Positions 16,127-25,208 are shown, counted from the stretch's first letter. The stretch: 42,402 bases of DNA from an uncultured Bacteroides sp. (GCA_902472795.1 CABROZ010000004.1:1-42402), one strand, 5' to 3'. Made by a program: numbers and translations. The notes: generated by a model not told the origin, from the sequence alone.

Positions 16127-16659
16127 TCTTTTGTTATGATTTCGTCCATGCGGATGTCGAAGGCTTCCGCCGGAATTTCTTCTACGATTTGGAAAGGGAA
16201 GCAGATGCCTATCTTTCGAGCCGACGGTATGCGGGGCAGCAGGCGGTCGTAGTAGCCTTTTCCGCGTCCCAGCCGGTTGCCCCGACGGTCGAAAGCTACG
16301 CCGGGCACTACAATGAGGTCGATGGCATCGTAGTCGCAGAACGGAGCCCCCGAAGGCTCTTCAATGCCATATCGGCCGATGGTCAGATCTTCTGGACCGG
16401 TGTATTGGCGTAATTCCAGCTCGTCATTCACAACTGCCGGAAGCAGTATCCGCTTGTTGCGGCTCCACTTCCGGATAAAATCGTGAGTATCTACTTCGTC
16501 TTTCAGCGAGTGATATAGTAATATGGTATGGGCTGCCTCGAAAGCCGGATGGCTTTCGAGAGCCGCCATTATTTTAGCAGACATAAGCGTAGCGGAAGAG
16601 CTGTGTTGCGTCTTCAACAAAGCCATCTGCCTGCGCAGTTCTTTTTTCTTTTCCTTCAT
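16123..16659 (-). CDS. 5-formyltetrahydrofolate cyclo-ligase
   Basis: A 178-residue cytoplasmic enzyme converting 5-formyl-THF to 5,10-methenyl-THF with ATP. The family signatures are KKELRRQM at the N terminus, HSLKDEVDTH, LIVVPGVAFDRRGNRLGRGKGYYDRLL (the GxGxGYYDR phosphate loop is clear) and GICFPFQ. The start at 16659 is required to include the conserved N-terminal KxxLR helix, which makes the gene overlap the end of the S41 protease gene by 86 nt in another frame. Its stop overlaps the PHP start by 4 nt. The gene is usually called ygfA, mthfs or fau; I leave the symbol blank. Confidence 0.9.
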   Translation of the reverse strand: MKEKKKELRRQMALLKTQHSSSATLMSAKIMAALESHPAFEAAHTILLYHSLKDEVDTHDFIRKWSRNKRILLPAVVNDELELRQYTGPEDLTIGRYGIEEPSGAPFCDYDAIDLIVVPGVAFDRRGNRLGRGKGYYDRLLPRIPSARKIGICFPFQIVEEIPAEAFDIRMDEIITKE

Positions 16660-18310
16660 TGTCTTTCTCGTTTTGTGGCATGGCTTCCGGAGCTTTGGGG
16701 AATGCTTCGCCTTTTTCCAGAATGTCCAATGCAGTCTTTACCGTCGCATCGCTCTGGTTGAGGTAACGGATGTAAGGCTCGCGGCCTAAAATGTTGTAGA
16801 TGATGTTTCCGTAAAGAGCTTTCTCCAGCAGCTGGTGCGACTTGTGAATAAGCAGGTTGCGGCGTTTCACACCCTTGGAGTCGGCAAAGCGGATAAACTG
16901 ATCCACGATGCCCTGGCGGCGAAGGTATTGCAGCATGTCTTCTTCGTTTTCAAATTCGCTCAACTTGGCGCGGTTACGGTCGCTGTACTGGAAACTGTAT
17001 TGCAGAATCAGACCCTTGCTGCTGACTTCGATGAGGTAGGAAGTGACTCCGGTAGTGTCCTGCGGAACAAAGACATCGGGCATGATACCACCTCCTCCAT
17101 AGACGGGACGTCCCAGTGTGGTGTAATACTTCTGGTCTTCGTTAAGCTTGATGCTGTCTTTCGAGAAGAATTCGCCATGCTCGTAACGGTTGATCCAATC
17201 CATTTCGTATTGGCTGTTGTTGCCGTTCTCGTAGGGGCGCTGGATGCAACGGCCCGACGGGGTGTAGTAGCGTGCGATGGTCAGGCGGATGGCCGAACCG
17301 TCGCTGAAGTCGATCGGTTGTTGTACCAATCCTTTTCCGAACGAACGACGGCCTACGATGGTACCGCGATCGTTGTCCTGTATGGCACCGGCAAATATTT
17401 CGCTTGCCGAGGCTGAACCTTCGTTAACCAATACCACGAGCGGCATTTTCTGGCAACTGCCTGTCCCGTTGGCATATTCTTCCATTCGGGGATATTTGCG
17501 TCCCTGGGTGTAAACTATCAGTTTGCCTTCGGGCAAGAACTCGTTGACCATGCGGGTTGCGGCTTCCATGTAGCCTCCGGTGTTGTCGCGCAAGTCGATG
17601 ATAAGACCCTGGCAATCTTTATGGCTCAATTGGGCAATGGCATTCAGTAATTCCACGTGAGTGGTGCGTCCGAATTTGCTGATTTGTATGTAGCCGAATT
17701 TGTCATTGATCATGTAAGCTGCATCAATGGTGTTTTGGGGGATGTCACCACGGGTAATGGTGAAGTCGAGCAGTTTTTTTTCAGAAGCACGTTTAATGCC
17801 TAACTTGACGGTTGATCCTTTGGGACCTTTCAGGTTGCGCATTGCTTTTTCATTGGTCAGTCCTTTGCCTACAAATAGACTGTCGTTTACCATGACAATG
17901 CGGTCGCCGGCTATCAGTCCGACCTTTTCAGCCGGTCCGCCGGGCACGACACTGTTGACGTGTATGGTGTCTTCCTGTATGGTAAACTGTACGCCGATGC
18001 CGCTGAAGCTGCCTTCCAGTTCAGAGTTCACTTCTTCCAGCTTCTGTGCGGGGATGTAGGTAGAGTGGGGATCCAGTTCGGCCAGAATCTGTGGCATGGC
18101 TTTCTCCACCAGATCCGCCATGTTGACGGTATCTACATACTGGTCATCGATGACTCGCAGCAAGGCATTGAGCTTGTTGGACGAGCCGTTGATGATGCCA
18201 AGCTTTGTCCCGCCATAGTGCTTGGCATAGAATGTCCCAATAAGAATGCCCGCAACCACACAGACGGCTATGATGAGCGGCATGAAGCGGGATGAATTCT
18301 TTGTACTCAT
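16574..18310 (-). CDS. S41-family C-terminal processing protease (CtpA-like)
   Basis: A 578-residue protease with an N-terminal membrane anchor (about 10-28), a PDZ domain (about 95-180) and an S41 catalytic core. The Ser-Lys dyad is visible as EGSASASEIF (Ser301) and RRSFGKG (Lys326), at the 25-residue spacing seen in Prc/CtpA. YYTPSGRCIQRP lies after the core. The C-terminal region (about 400-578) is long and helical. The last 27 codons overlap the 5-formyl-THF cyclo-ligase gene, and the tail there (KRTAQADGFVED onward) looks unconserved. It is preceded by dCMP deaminase with a 47-nt gap. Likely role: periplasmic processing or degradation of envelope proteins. Confidence 0.9.
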   Translation of the reverse strand: MSTKNSSRFMPLIIAVCVVAGILIGTFYAKHYGGTKLGIINGSSNKLNALLRVIDDQYVDTVNMADLVEKAMPQILAELDPHSTYIPAQKLEEVNSELEGSFSGIGVQFTIQEDTIHVNSVVPGGPAEKVGLIAGDRIVMVNDSLFVGKGLTNEKAMRNLKGPKGSTVKLGIKRASEKKLLDFTITRGDIPQNTIDAAYMINDKFGYIQISKFGRTTHVELLNAIAQLSHKDCQGLIIDLRDNTGGYMEAATRMVNEFLPEGKLIVYTQGRKYPRMEEYANGTGSCQKMPLVVLVNEGSASASEIFAGAIQDNDRGTIVGRRSFGKGLVQQPIDFSDGSAIRLTIARYYTPSGRCIQRPYENGNNSQYEMDWINRYEHGEFFSKDSIKLNEDQKYYTTLGRPVYGGGGIMPDVFVPQDTTGVTSYLIEVSSKGLILQYSFQYSDRNRAKLSEFENEEDMLQYLRRQGIVDQFIRFADSKGVKRRNLLIHKSHQLLEKALYGNIIYNILGREPYIRYLNQSDATVKTALDILEKGEAFPKAPEAMPQNEKDNEGKEKRTAQADGFVEDATQLFRYAYVC

Positions 18311-18357
18311 ATATTAAGTAAATGATTAGTGGTTAGTATATATATAGTTAGCTCTGT

Positions 18358-18795
18358 TTATTTGTCGATAGGAAGATAGACCACTTCGATGCCTGCCCTC
18401 CGGAGTAATTCGATACCGTCTTCAAGGCGATACTTCTCGGAATAGACTACTCGTTTGATTCCTGCCTGAATGATCAGTTTGGAGCATTCGATGCACGGCG
18501 AAGCCGTGACGTACATGGTTGCTCCGTCGCTGCTGTTGTTCGAGCGGGCTATCTTGGTGATGGCGTTGGCTTCGGCATGCAGCACATAGGGCTTGGTGAC
18601 GTTGTTCTCGTCTTCGCATACGTTTTCGAAGCCGGAAGGGGTACCGTTGTAGCCATCGGAAATAATCATCTTGTCCTTGACGATCAGTGCACCTACCTGG
18701 CGGCGCTTGCAATAGGAGTTTTCGGCCCAGATGCTTGCCATGCGTATGTAGCGCTTGTCCAAAGCTGCCTGTTTTTCGTTTTCTGCGTTGTCCAT
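18358..18795 (-). CDS. Deoxycytidylate (dCMP) deaminase
   Basis: A 145-residue cytoplasmic zinc enzyme converting dCMP to dUMP for thymidylate synthesis. The zinc and catalytic motifs are HAEANAI (His73, Glu75) and ASPCIECSKL (Cys101, Cys104). GYNGTPSGFENVCED is the substrate-loop signature of dCMP rather than cytidine deaminases. The gene lies 6 nt after the DUF4847 lipoprotein gene and 47 nt before the S41 protease gene. The folate enzyme downstream gives a loose thymidylate/one-carbon theme to the operon. ComEB is a homologue name. Confidence 0.92.
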   Translation of the reverse strand: MDNAENEKQAALDKRYIRMASIWAENSYCKRRQVGALIVKDKMIISDGYNGTPSGFENVCEDENNVTKPYVLHAEANAITKIARSNNSSDGATMYVTASPCIECSKLIIQAGIKRVVYSEKYRLEDGIELLRRAGIEVVYLPIDK

Positions 18796-18801
18796 GTTCG
18801 T

Positions 18802-19320
18802 TTATTGTTTAGCAAATCCTATCAGGCAGGTCGTCTGCCCTTCTTTATAATAAAGGGTGATTTGGTTTTCGTCACCCTCGTATTTGAATACGTTTTGCAT
18901 GCCTTTGATGAATTCTTTGGCAAGCGGATCGGTTTCGGAAGCTGTGATATTCAGGTTAAGACCGACCGTATTGTTTTTGCCATTGGCCGACCATGTCCCG
19001 GTAGCTTTTTTTACTTTGGCTCCGTTGACGGTGACCTTGGTGCTACTAAACTCTCCGTTCACTTCCGTCCCTTCGAAGGTGACGGTAAAGTTGTCTTTGG
19101 TTTTAAAAAGCTCGATGCTTCGGTTGTATGCGGCTTCCGAGTCCCAGACAATGGCTCCGAACTGTTCTTTTTCTTTTCCTTCGATGGTCAGTCGGCTCAT
19201 CTTCCAGGTTTTACCGGTAAAGATCCGTTCGATATCGTCTTCGTTATTGCATCCGCTGAAGGTCGGAATCAGAATCAGCATCAGTAACAGGTGGCAAATA
19301 TACAATGATTTTCTTTTCAT
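18802..19320 (-). CDS. DUF4847 family lipoprotein
   Basis: A 172-residue lipoprotein with a signal peptide ending IPTFSGC and NNEDDIE after the cysteine, a moderately acidic stretch that may direct surface export. The mature part begins IFTGKTWKMSRLTIEGK and shows alternating beta-strand-like segments, as in lipocalin-like Bacteroides lipoproteins; I recall DUF4847 for this pattern but cannot confirm. Function unknown. Its ATG overlaps the TGA of the upstream peptidase gene (ATGA), suggesting coupled translation and a conserved pairing. Confidence 0.72.
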   Translation of the reverse strand: MKRKSLYICHLLLMLILIPTFSGCNNEDDIERIFTGKTWKMSRLTIEGKEKEQFGAIVWDSEAAYNRSIELFKTKDNFTVTFEGTEVNGEFSSTKVTVNGAKVKKATGTWSANGKNNTVGLNLNITASETDPLAKEFIKGMQNVFKYEGDENQITLYYKEGQTTCLIGFAKQ

Positions 19321-21377
19321 TGGCAGTTTTCTTTTATTCCGTTTCTTATTAATAATGCGTCGATGGTGGGCTCTTGTCCGCGGAAACGCTTGTAGAGTGT
19401 CATTGGATGTTCGGTTCCCCCCTTCGACAGAATGTTCTCGCGGAAAGATTGGGCTACTTCCGGATTGAAAATACCTTTCTGTCTGAATAGCGAGAATGCA
19501 TCGGCATCCAGCACTTCAGCCCACTTGTAGCTGTAGTACCCGGCTGCGTATCCGCCTGCGAAGATGTGCGAGAACTGGGTGCTCATGCAGGTTTCTTCGA
19601 GTTGTGGCAGAATTTGGGCTTCGGCCCATGCCTTTTTTTCGTACGTACGCACATCGCCTTCAAAAGGTGTGGTGCGGGTGTACCAGGCCATGTCGAGCAA
19701 ACCGAAGCTTACCTGACGCAGGCAGGCATAGGCAACGTTGAAGTTGCGTGCGTCTATCAGGCGTTGTACCAGTTCGTCGGGAATCAGTTCGCCTGTCTGG
19801 TAGTGACGGGCAAAGGTATGCAGGAATTCTTTTTCGGTAGCAAAGTTCTCCATGAACTGCGAAGGGAGTTCTACAAAATCCCAATAAACATTTGTGCCAC
19901 TCAGACTTTCGTAGGTCGAATTGGCAAACATGCCGTGCAGGCTATGGCCGAATTCGTGCAGGAATGTCTCGACTTCGCCGAAAGTCAGCAGAGCGGGCTT
20001 GTCCTGAGTGGGTTTAGTGAAGTTCATCACCAGTGAAACGTGCGGACGGCTGTTTTCGCCAGTTCGTTGATCTATCCATTGTCCCTTGTAACTGGTCATC
20101 CAGGCTCCCGAACGTTTTCCGGCACGGGGATGGAAGTCGGTATAGAGTACAGCCAGGAAACTGCCGTCGCGGTCGAATACTTCGTAGGCATCTACATCTT
20201 TGTGGTAAACGGGAATCTCCGGATTCTTTCGGAAGGTGATGCCGTAAAGACGGGTAGCCAGGCCGAATACGCCTTTCTTCACGTTCTCCAATTCGAAGTA
20301 GGGGCGAAGCATTTCGTCGTTGATATTGAACTTTCGGTCTTTCAGCTTTTGTGAATAATAACTCCAGTCCCATGGCATCAGTACGAAATCCTCGCCTTGC
20401 TCTTCACGAGCCACTGCCTGTACTTCGGCAAATTCCTTCAGAGCCGTCGGCTTGTAGGCTTCAAGTAGTTGCCTAAGCAGGCGATAGACATTTTCGCTGT
20501 TTTGTGCCATGCGTCGTTCCAGTTTGTAGGAGGCATAGTCCTTGTATCCCAGCAGACGGGCGATTTCCAGACGCGTGTTGACCAGTTGCTTTACGATCTC
20601 CTGATTATTGCAGGCATTGGGGTGTGTACATTTTGTATTGTAGGCCATGTAGAGTTCCTTCCGTAGTTCGCGGTCGTCGGCGTAGGTCAGGAAAGGTACA
20701 TAGCTGGGAGCTTGCAGGGTAAAGATCCATCCTTCCTGTCCTTTCTCTTTGGCGGTTTCCCGAGCTGCTTCGATGGCGCTCTCCGGCAAGCCCTTCAGTT
20801 GGCTATCGTCAGTCAGCACCAGTTGGTAGTCGTTGGTTTCCTTCAGGTTGTTTTCGCTGAATTGCAGGGTAAGCAGGCTCAATTGCCGTGACAGGTCGCG
20901 ATACTTTTCTTTATCGGTTCCTTGCAGGTTGGCTCCGCTTCGTACAAATCCTTCGTAGGTATCCTCGGTCAGTTTCCGTTGTTCGGCCGTCAGCGCTTCG
21001 TCGTTGCGATGTTCGTAGGCCGTCTTGACGCGTTCGAAGAGGTGTTCGTTCAGTGTGATGTTATTGGCATGCTCGCTTAGGAGAGGCATGAGTTCCTTGG
21101 CCAGATCCTGCATGGCATCGTTGGTCTCGGCACTAAGCAGATTGTCAAACACCGTTTCGACACGGCGAAGCAGTTCTCCCGACAGTTCCAATGCCAATAT
21201 TGTGTTTTGAAAGTTGGCGGGAGCCGGATTGTGGACGATGGCGTCTATTTCTTCATTTTGGCGACGTATTCCTTCGCGTATGGCAGGGGCGTAGTGTTCT
21301 ACGGCAATACGGTCGAAAGGGACGGTGCCGTGGGGAGTATGGATATTTTCGAAAAAAGGATTCTGAGTTTGCATCAT
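19317..21377 (-). CDS. dcp: M3-family peptidyl-dipeptidase (Dcp-like)
   Basis: A 686-residue zinc metallopeptidase removing C-terminal dipeptides from peptides. The zinc motif HEFGH is at residues 474-478 and the third ligand Glu at about 503 in VELPSQFMEN. The N-terminal PFFENIHTPHGTVPFDRI and the helical domain (about 150-450) fit oligopeptidase A/Dcp. There is no signal peptide, so cytoplasmic peptide breakdown is likely. Two adjacent ATGs (21377 and 21374) could start it. It is first of a six-gene minus-strand cluster joined by 4-nt overlaps and short gaps. A clear Bacteroides promoter was not seen; CACTTTTG at about 21454-21461 on the minus strand is a weak -7 candidate. Confidence 0.88.
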   Translation of the reverse strand: MMQTQNPFFENIHTPHGTVPFDRIAVEHYAPAIREGIRRQNEEIDAIVHNPAPANFQNTILALELSGELLRRVETVFDNLLSAETNDAMQDLAKELMPLLSEHANNITLNEHLFERVKTAYEHRNDEALTAEQRKLTEDTYEGFVRSGANLQGTDKEKYRDLSRQLSLLTLQFSENNLKETNDYQLVLTDDSQLKGLPESAIEAARETAKEKGQEGWIFTLQAPSYVPFLTYADDRELRKELYMAYNTKCTHPNACNNQEIVKQLVNTRLEIARLLGYKDYASYKLERRMAQNSENVYRLLRQLLEAYKPTALKEFAEVQAVAREEQGEDFVLMPWDWSYYSQKLKDRKFNINDEMLRPYFELENVKKGVFGLATRLYGITFRKNPEIPVYHKDVDAYEVFDRDGSFLAVLYTDFHPRAGKRSGAWMTSYKGQWIDQRTGENSRPHVSLVMNFTKPTQDKPALLTFGEVETFLHEFGHSLHGMFANSTYESLSGTNVYWDFVELPSQFMENFATEKEFLHTFARHYQTGELIPDELVQRLIDARNFNVAYACLRQVSFGLLDMAWYTRTTPFEGDVRTYEKKAWAEAQILPQLEETCMSTQFSHIFAGGYAAGYYSYKWAEVLDADAFSLFRQKGIFNPEVAQSFRENILSKGGTEHPMTLYKRFRGQEPTIDALLIRNGIKENCQ

Positions 21378-21587
21378 TTTCGTAAAAGCTATCGTAAAAC
21401 AACCGTTGTTGAGGCTTTTCCATCAGGCCCTTTGTCAAGTAACCTTCTGAAACAATACACAAAAGTGCAAAAAAAATAGGCGATTCAGTTCGAAGATGCC
21501 TATACTTTAATAATTTCTAACTGTTTGTGTGATTGTCTTGAGCAGCTTCTGCTATTTGAGTACCTTCCCGAACAGCTTATGCCGAGT

Positions 21588-21679
21588 GAGTGCACTACCT
21601 ATTGCACTGTGAGTGCACTAACTACTGCACTGTGAGTGCACTGACTACTGCACTGCGAGTGCAATAACTGTTGCACTGT
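21588..21679. repeat. Tandem array B: four 23-bp units
   Basis: Four adjacent 23-bp units (21588-21610, 21611-21633, 21634-21656, 21657-21679) close to GAGTGCACTAACTACTGCACTGT. Each of the first three holds the palindrome AGTGCACT, and consecutive units form TGCACTGTGAGTGCA dyads. The 395-nt gap 21378-21772 otherwise contains the dcp leader and the gapA terminator. Confidence 0.9.
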
Positions 21680-21711
21680 GAGGCTATCATTGTTTTGTAG
21701 GGATTAAGAAG

Positions 21712-21748
21712 AATAAAAAAATAGGCGGCTTCTGTTGAAGCCGCCTAT
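21712..21748 (-). terminator. Rho-independent terminator of gapA
   Basis: ATAGGCGGCTTC (21721-21732) and GAAGCCGCCTAT (21737-21748) form a perfect 12-bp stem with a 4-nt loop; on the minus strand it is followed by a run of T. It lies 24 nt after the gapA stop. Confidence 0.93.
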
Positions 21749-21772
21749 GTCTTAGTATCTTTTTACTGTCAA

Positions 21773-22783
21773 TTAGCAGTTTACAGATGCCATGTGAGCG
21801 ATCAGATCGAGAACCTTGTTAGAATAACCGATTTCGTTATCATACCAAGATACAACCTTAACGAAAGTATCAGTCAAGTAAACACCTGCGTTAGCATCGA
21901 AGATAGAAGTCAGTGTGCAACCCAGGAAGTCAGAAGAAACAACTGCATCTTCTGTGTAACCCAGTACACCCTTCAGTTCGCCTTCAGAAGCTTCCTTCAT
22001 GGCAGCGCAGATAGCTTCCTTAGAAGCAGGCTTAGCCAAGTTTACAGTCAGGTCAACTACAGAAACATCCAAAGTCGGAACACGCATTGAGATACCAGTC
22101 AGCTTACCGTTCAGTTCAGGAATAACTTTACCTACAGCCTTAGCAGCACCAGTAGAAGACGGGATGATGTTGCCAGAAGCAGCACGACCACCTCTCCAAT
22201 CCTTCATAGAAGGACCGTCAACAGTCTTCTGAGTAGCAGTTGTAGAGTGAACTGTAGTCATCAAACCGTTTACGATACCGAACTTGTCGTTCAGAACCTT
22301 AGCGATAGGAGCCAAGCAGTTAGTAGTACAAGAAGCGTTAGATACGAATTGAGTACCCTTAACGTAAGTCTTTTCATTAACACCGCATACGAACATCGGA
22401 GTGTCATCCTTAGAAGGAGCAGACATAACTACATATTTGGCACCAGCTTGGATGTGAGCCTGAGCTTTTTCTTTAGTCAGGAACAGACCAGTAGATTCAA
22501 CTACGTATTCTGCGCCAACTTCGTTCCATTTCAGGTCAGCAGGATTCTTTTCTGCAGTTACGCGGATTTCCTTGCCGTTAACAATCAGTTTGCTGTTTTC
22601 AACGTCAGCTTCGATAGTACCGTCGAATGCACCGTGCATTGTATCATACTTCAGCATGTAAGCCAAGTAATCTACCGGGCAAAGGTCGTTAATACCAACG
22701 ATTTGGATATCGTTTCTTTTTTGAGCTGCGCGGAATACGAAACGTCCGATACGTCCGAATCCATTAATACCTACTTTAATCAT
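21773..22783 (-). CDS. gapA: Glyceraldehyde-3-phosphate dehydrogenase, type I
   Basis: A 336-residue cytoplasmic glycolytic enzyme. NAD-binding GINGFGRIGR is at residues 5-14, the catalytic cysteine is Cys152 in SNASCTTNCLAP, and the phosphate-site segments TVHSTTATQKTVDGPS and GGRAASGNIIPSSTGAAKAVG follow. Asp33 in INDL suggests preference for NAD. Codon use is strongly biased compared with neighbours, as expected for a highly expressed gene. A minus-strand -7 box TACTTTTG lies at 22867-22874, giving a leader of roughly 80 nt. It is monocistronic with a strong terminator. Confidence 0.96.
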   Translation of the reverse strand: MIKVGINGFGRIGRFVFRAAQKRNDIQIVGINDLCPVDYLAYMLKYDTMHGAFDGTIEADVENSKLIVNGKEIRVTAEKNPADLKWNEVGAEYVVESTGLFLTKEKAQAHIQAGAKYVVMSAPSKDDTPMFVCGVNEKTYVKGTQFVSNASCTTNCLAPIAKVLNDKFGIVNGLMTTVHSTTATQKTVDGPSMKDWRGGRAASGNIIPSSTGAAKAVGKVIPELNGKLTGISMRVPTLDVSVVDLTVNLAKPASKEAICAAMKEASEGELKGVLGYTEDAVVSSDFLGCTLTSIFDANAGVYLTDTFVKVVSWYDNEIGYSNKVLDLIAHMASVNC

Positions 22784-22866
22784 TTTGTTTAAACTTTTAA
22801 GGGTTTTATAATGTTTAAAAATAAACTTTCGAATTTCTCCGGCAATTCTTTTTCTGAATTGCGGTG

Positions 22867-22874
22867 CAAAAGTA
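22867..22874 (-). promoter_or_regulatory. -7 box of gapA
   Basis: TACTTTTG on the minus strand matches TAnnTTTG, 83 nt upstream of the gapA ATG. No exact -33 TTTG is seen at 18-21 nt. Confidence 0.45.
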
Positions 22875-22925
22875 AGAAAATGTTTTTATATTCGTACTTA
22901 AAATCATTATTAAATAATTCAAAAG

Positions 22926-23372
22926 ATGAGAAAAAGTAAGTTTTTGCAGGATTTTAAAGCATTTGCGATGAAGGGAAATGTGGTGGATATGGCTGTCGGT
23001 GTGATTATCGGCGGAGCATTTGGCAAGATTGTCTCTTCGTTGGTGGCGGATATCATTATGCCGGTTTTCGGGCTGTTGGTCGGTGGTGTAAACTTTGTCG
23101 ATTTGAAGTGGGTGATGAAGCCTGCACAAGTAGTGGACGGGAAAGAAGTAGCAGCTGTCACACTGAATTATGGCAATTTCTTGCAGATGACTTTTGACTT
23201 TTTGGTCATAGCCTTTTCCATATTCCTATTTATTAAGTTGCTGACGCGCTTTACGGCTAAAAAGAAAGCCGAGGCCGCTGCAACTCCGCCTGCACCTCCT
23301 GCACCGTCGAAGGAGGAACTGCTGTTGACTGAAATCCGTGACCTGCTGAAGGAACAGAATGCCGGTAAGTGA
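22926..23372 (+). CDS. mscL: Large-conductance mechanosensitive channel MscL
   Basis: A 148-residue inner-membrane channel that opens under osmotic downshock. The N-terminal helix FLQDFKAFAMKGNVVDMAVGVIIGGAFGKIV is the conserved pore-lining TM1, a periplasmic loop (about 52-78) follows, then TM2 FLVIAFSIFLFIKLL and a cytoplasmic helical bundle EELLLTEIRDLLKEQ. A Pro/Ala-rich linker (TPPAPPAPS) joins TM2 to the bundle. The gene is divergent from gapA. The 163 nt between it and guaA contain only the guaA promoter. Confidence 0.95.
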   Translation: MRKSKFLQDFKAFAMKGNVVDMAVGVIIGGAFGKIVSSLVADIIMPVFGLLVGGVNFVDLKWVMKPAQVVDGKEVAAVTLNYGNFLQMTFDFLVIAFSIFLFIKLLTRFTAKKKAEAAATPPAPPAPSKEELLLTEIRDLLKEQNAGK

Positions 23373-23495
23373 AAGAATGGCATGTGTGCGAGCCTTGCGG
23401 GTCTCTGGTGCGTCTGGAGAGTTGCTGATGCGATGGACGCTTATTTCTTTTTATCATTTTTGTCGAATCATAGCGCTTATTCGCAGGCTTTTTGC

Positions 23496-23503
23496 TAAAT
23501 TTG
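23496..23503 (+). promoter_or_regulatory. -7 box of guaA
   Basis: TAAATTTG fits TAnnTTTG, 32 nt upstream of the guaA ATG. The -33 element is not clear. Confidence 0.4.
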
Positions 23504-23535
23504 CCAATTATTTACAAAACCATTACTGACATTAT

Positions 23536-25089
23536 ATGCAAGAGAAGATTATCATTCTTGATTTCGGTTCGCAGACAACCCAGCTTATCGGTCGCCGTCT
23601 GCGCGAGCTGAACGTCTATTGCGAGATTGTGCCTTATAACAAGTTTCCGCACGATGATGAAAGCGTAAAAGGAGTTATTCTGTCCGGAAGTCCTTTTTCC
23701 GTGTACGACGAAAGTGCTTTTAAGGTGGACTTGAGCGGCATTCGCGGTAAGTACCCTATCCTTGGCATTTGTTACGGTGCGCAGTTCATTGCTTATACCA
23801 ATGGCGGAAAGGTGGAACCGGCTGGCAGTCGCGAGTATGGACGTGCTCATTTGCAGACCTTTGATAAGAACAATCTGCTGTTTCACGGCGTACGCGAAAA
23901 CTCACAGGTGTGGATGAGTCATGGCGATACTATCACGGCTATTCCGGATAATTTTAAAGTTATCGCTTCGACCGATAAGGTTCGAATCGCTGCTTATCAG
24001 GCCGAAGGTGAGCCGATGTGGGGTGTTCAGTTCCATCCCGAAGTTTTTCACAGTGAAGACGGAACCCAGATGCTGAGAAATTTTGTTGTCGAGGCTTGTG
24101 GTTGTCATCAGACTTGGAGTCCTGCATCGTTTGTCGATACTACCGTAGCCGAACTGAAGGAACAGTTAGGCAACGATCGTGTCATTTTAGGCTTGAGCGG
24201 TGGAGTCGATTCAACGGTGGCTGCAGTGTTGCTGAATCGTGCCATTGGTAAGAATCTGACTTGCATCTTCGTAGATCATGGTCTGTTGCGTAAGAACGAA
24301 TTTCAGAATGTCATGCACGACTATGAAGGACTTGGTCTGAATGTGATAGGAGTAGATGCCAGTGACAAGTTTTTCAAGGATCTGGAAGGAGTAACCGATC
24401 CCGAACAGAAACGAAAGATTATCGGCCGCGACTTTGTGGAGGTTTTCAATGCGGAAGCACACAAGATAACCGACGCCCGCTGGTTGGCTCAGGGTACGAT
24501 TTATCCCGACCGAATTGAGAGCCTGAATATTACGGGTAAGGTGATCAAGAGCCATCACAATGTGGGTGGACTGCCAAAGGAAATGAATCTTCAGCTGTGC
24601 GAACCGTTGAAGTGGTTGTTCAAGGATGAAGTACGTCGCGTTGGTCGTCAGTTGGGCATTCCCGAACACCTGATTGGTCGTCATCCCTTCCCCGGCCCCG
24701 GATTGGCTGTGCGTATTTTGGGTGATATTACTCGTGAAAAGGTGCGCATCCTGCAAGACGCTGATGATATCTTTATCCGTGGCTTATGGGATTGGAAGGT
24801 GAAGGATGCCGACGGCAATGAAACATGTCTCTACCACCAGGTATGGCAGGCCGGTGTAATTTTACTTCCTGTTCAGTCGGTAGGCGTGATGGGTGACGAA
24901 CGTACTTATGAACGTGCCGTTGCCTTGCGTGCCGTCACTTCGACAGATGCCATGACGGCCGATTGGGCACATTTGCCTTATGAGTTCTTGGGAAAGGTTT
25001 CCAATGATATTATAAATAAGGTGAAAGGTGTGAATCGCGTCACTTACGATATTTCTTCCAAACCACCTTCGACAATCGAATGGGAATAA
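23536..25089 (+). CDS. guaA: GMP synthase (glutamine-hydrolysing)
   Basis: A 517-residue enzyme converting XMP to GMP. The N-terminal class I glutaminase has Cys79 in LGICYGAQ and the His167/Glu169 pair in QFHPEV. The ATP pyrophosphatase domain has the P-loop LSGGVDSTVAA (from about 220). The C-terminal dimerisation domain has RHPFPGPGLAVRILG and ends PPSTIEWE, the standard GuaA terminus. Full length with all active-site residues. Monocistronic, followed by a terminator hairpin, and convergent with the Crp-like gene. Confidence 0.97.
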   Translation: MQEKIIILDFGSQTTQLIGRRLRELNVYCEIVPYNKFPHDDESVKGVILSGSPFSVYDESAFKVDLSGIRGKYPILGICYGAQFIAYTNGGKVEPAGSREYGRAHLQTFDKNNLLFHGVRENSQVWMSHGDTITAIPDNFKVIASTDKVRIAAYQAEGEPMWGVQFHPEVFHSEDGTQMLRNFVVEACGCHQTWSPASFVDTTVAELKEQLGNDRVILGLSGGVDSTVAAVLLNRAIGKNLTCIFVDHGLLRKNEFQNVMHDYEGLGLNVIGVDASDKFFKDLEGVTDPEQKRKIIGRDFVEVFNAEAHKITDARWLAQGTIYPDRIESLNITGKVIKSHHNVGGLPKEMNLQLCEPLKWLFKDEVRRVGRQLGIPEHLIGRHPFPGPGLAVRILGDITREKVRILQDADDIFIRGLWDWKVKDADGNETCLYHQVWQAGVILLPVQSVGVMGDERTYERAVALRAVTSTDAMTADWAHLPYEFLGKVSNDIINKVKGVNRVTYDISSKPPSTIEWE

Positions 25090-25101
25090 GGAAGAGCGTG
25101 T

Positions 25102-25208
25102 AAAGTTTTTCTTTTCGTTTTAAGTTTTCCTTTCTTCGGCGTGGGATGATTCAGCTGATGATTGTCGGGTGGAAGGGGGATGAAAGCGGAAAGAAAAACT
25201 TTTTTTAT
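25102..25208 (+). terminator. Terminator hairpin of guaA
   Basis: AAAGTTTTTCTTT (25102-25114) is the exact reverse complement of AAAGAAAAACTTT (25190-25202), followed by a T-rich tract. The 75-nt loop is long, so folding could be complex. The remaining sequence to 25309 shows nothing recognisable. Confidence 0.5.

Noticed and set aside
21588..21679. Iteron-type replication origin
   Set aside because: No rep or dnaA gene is adjacent and the unit has no DnaA-box character; the sister arrays occur at unrelated junctions.
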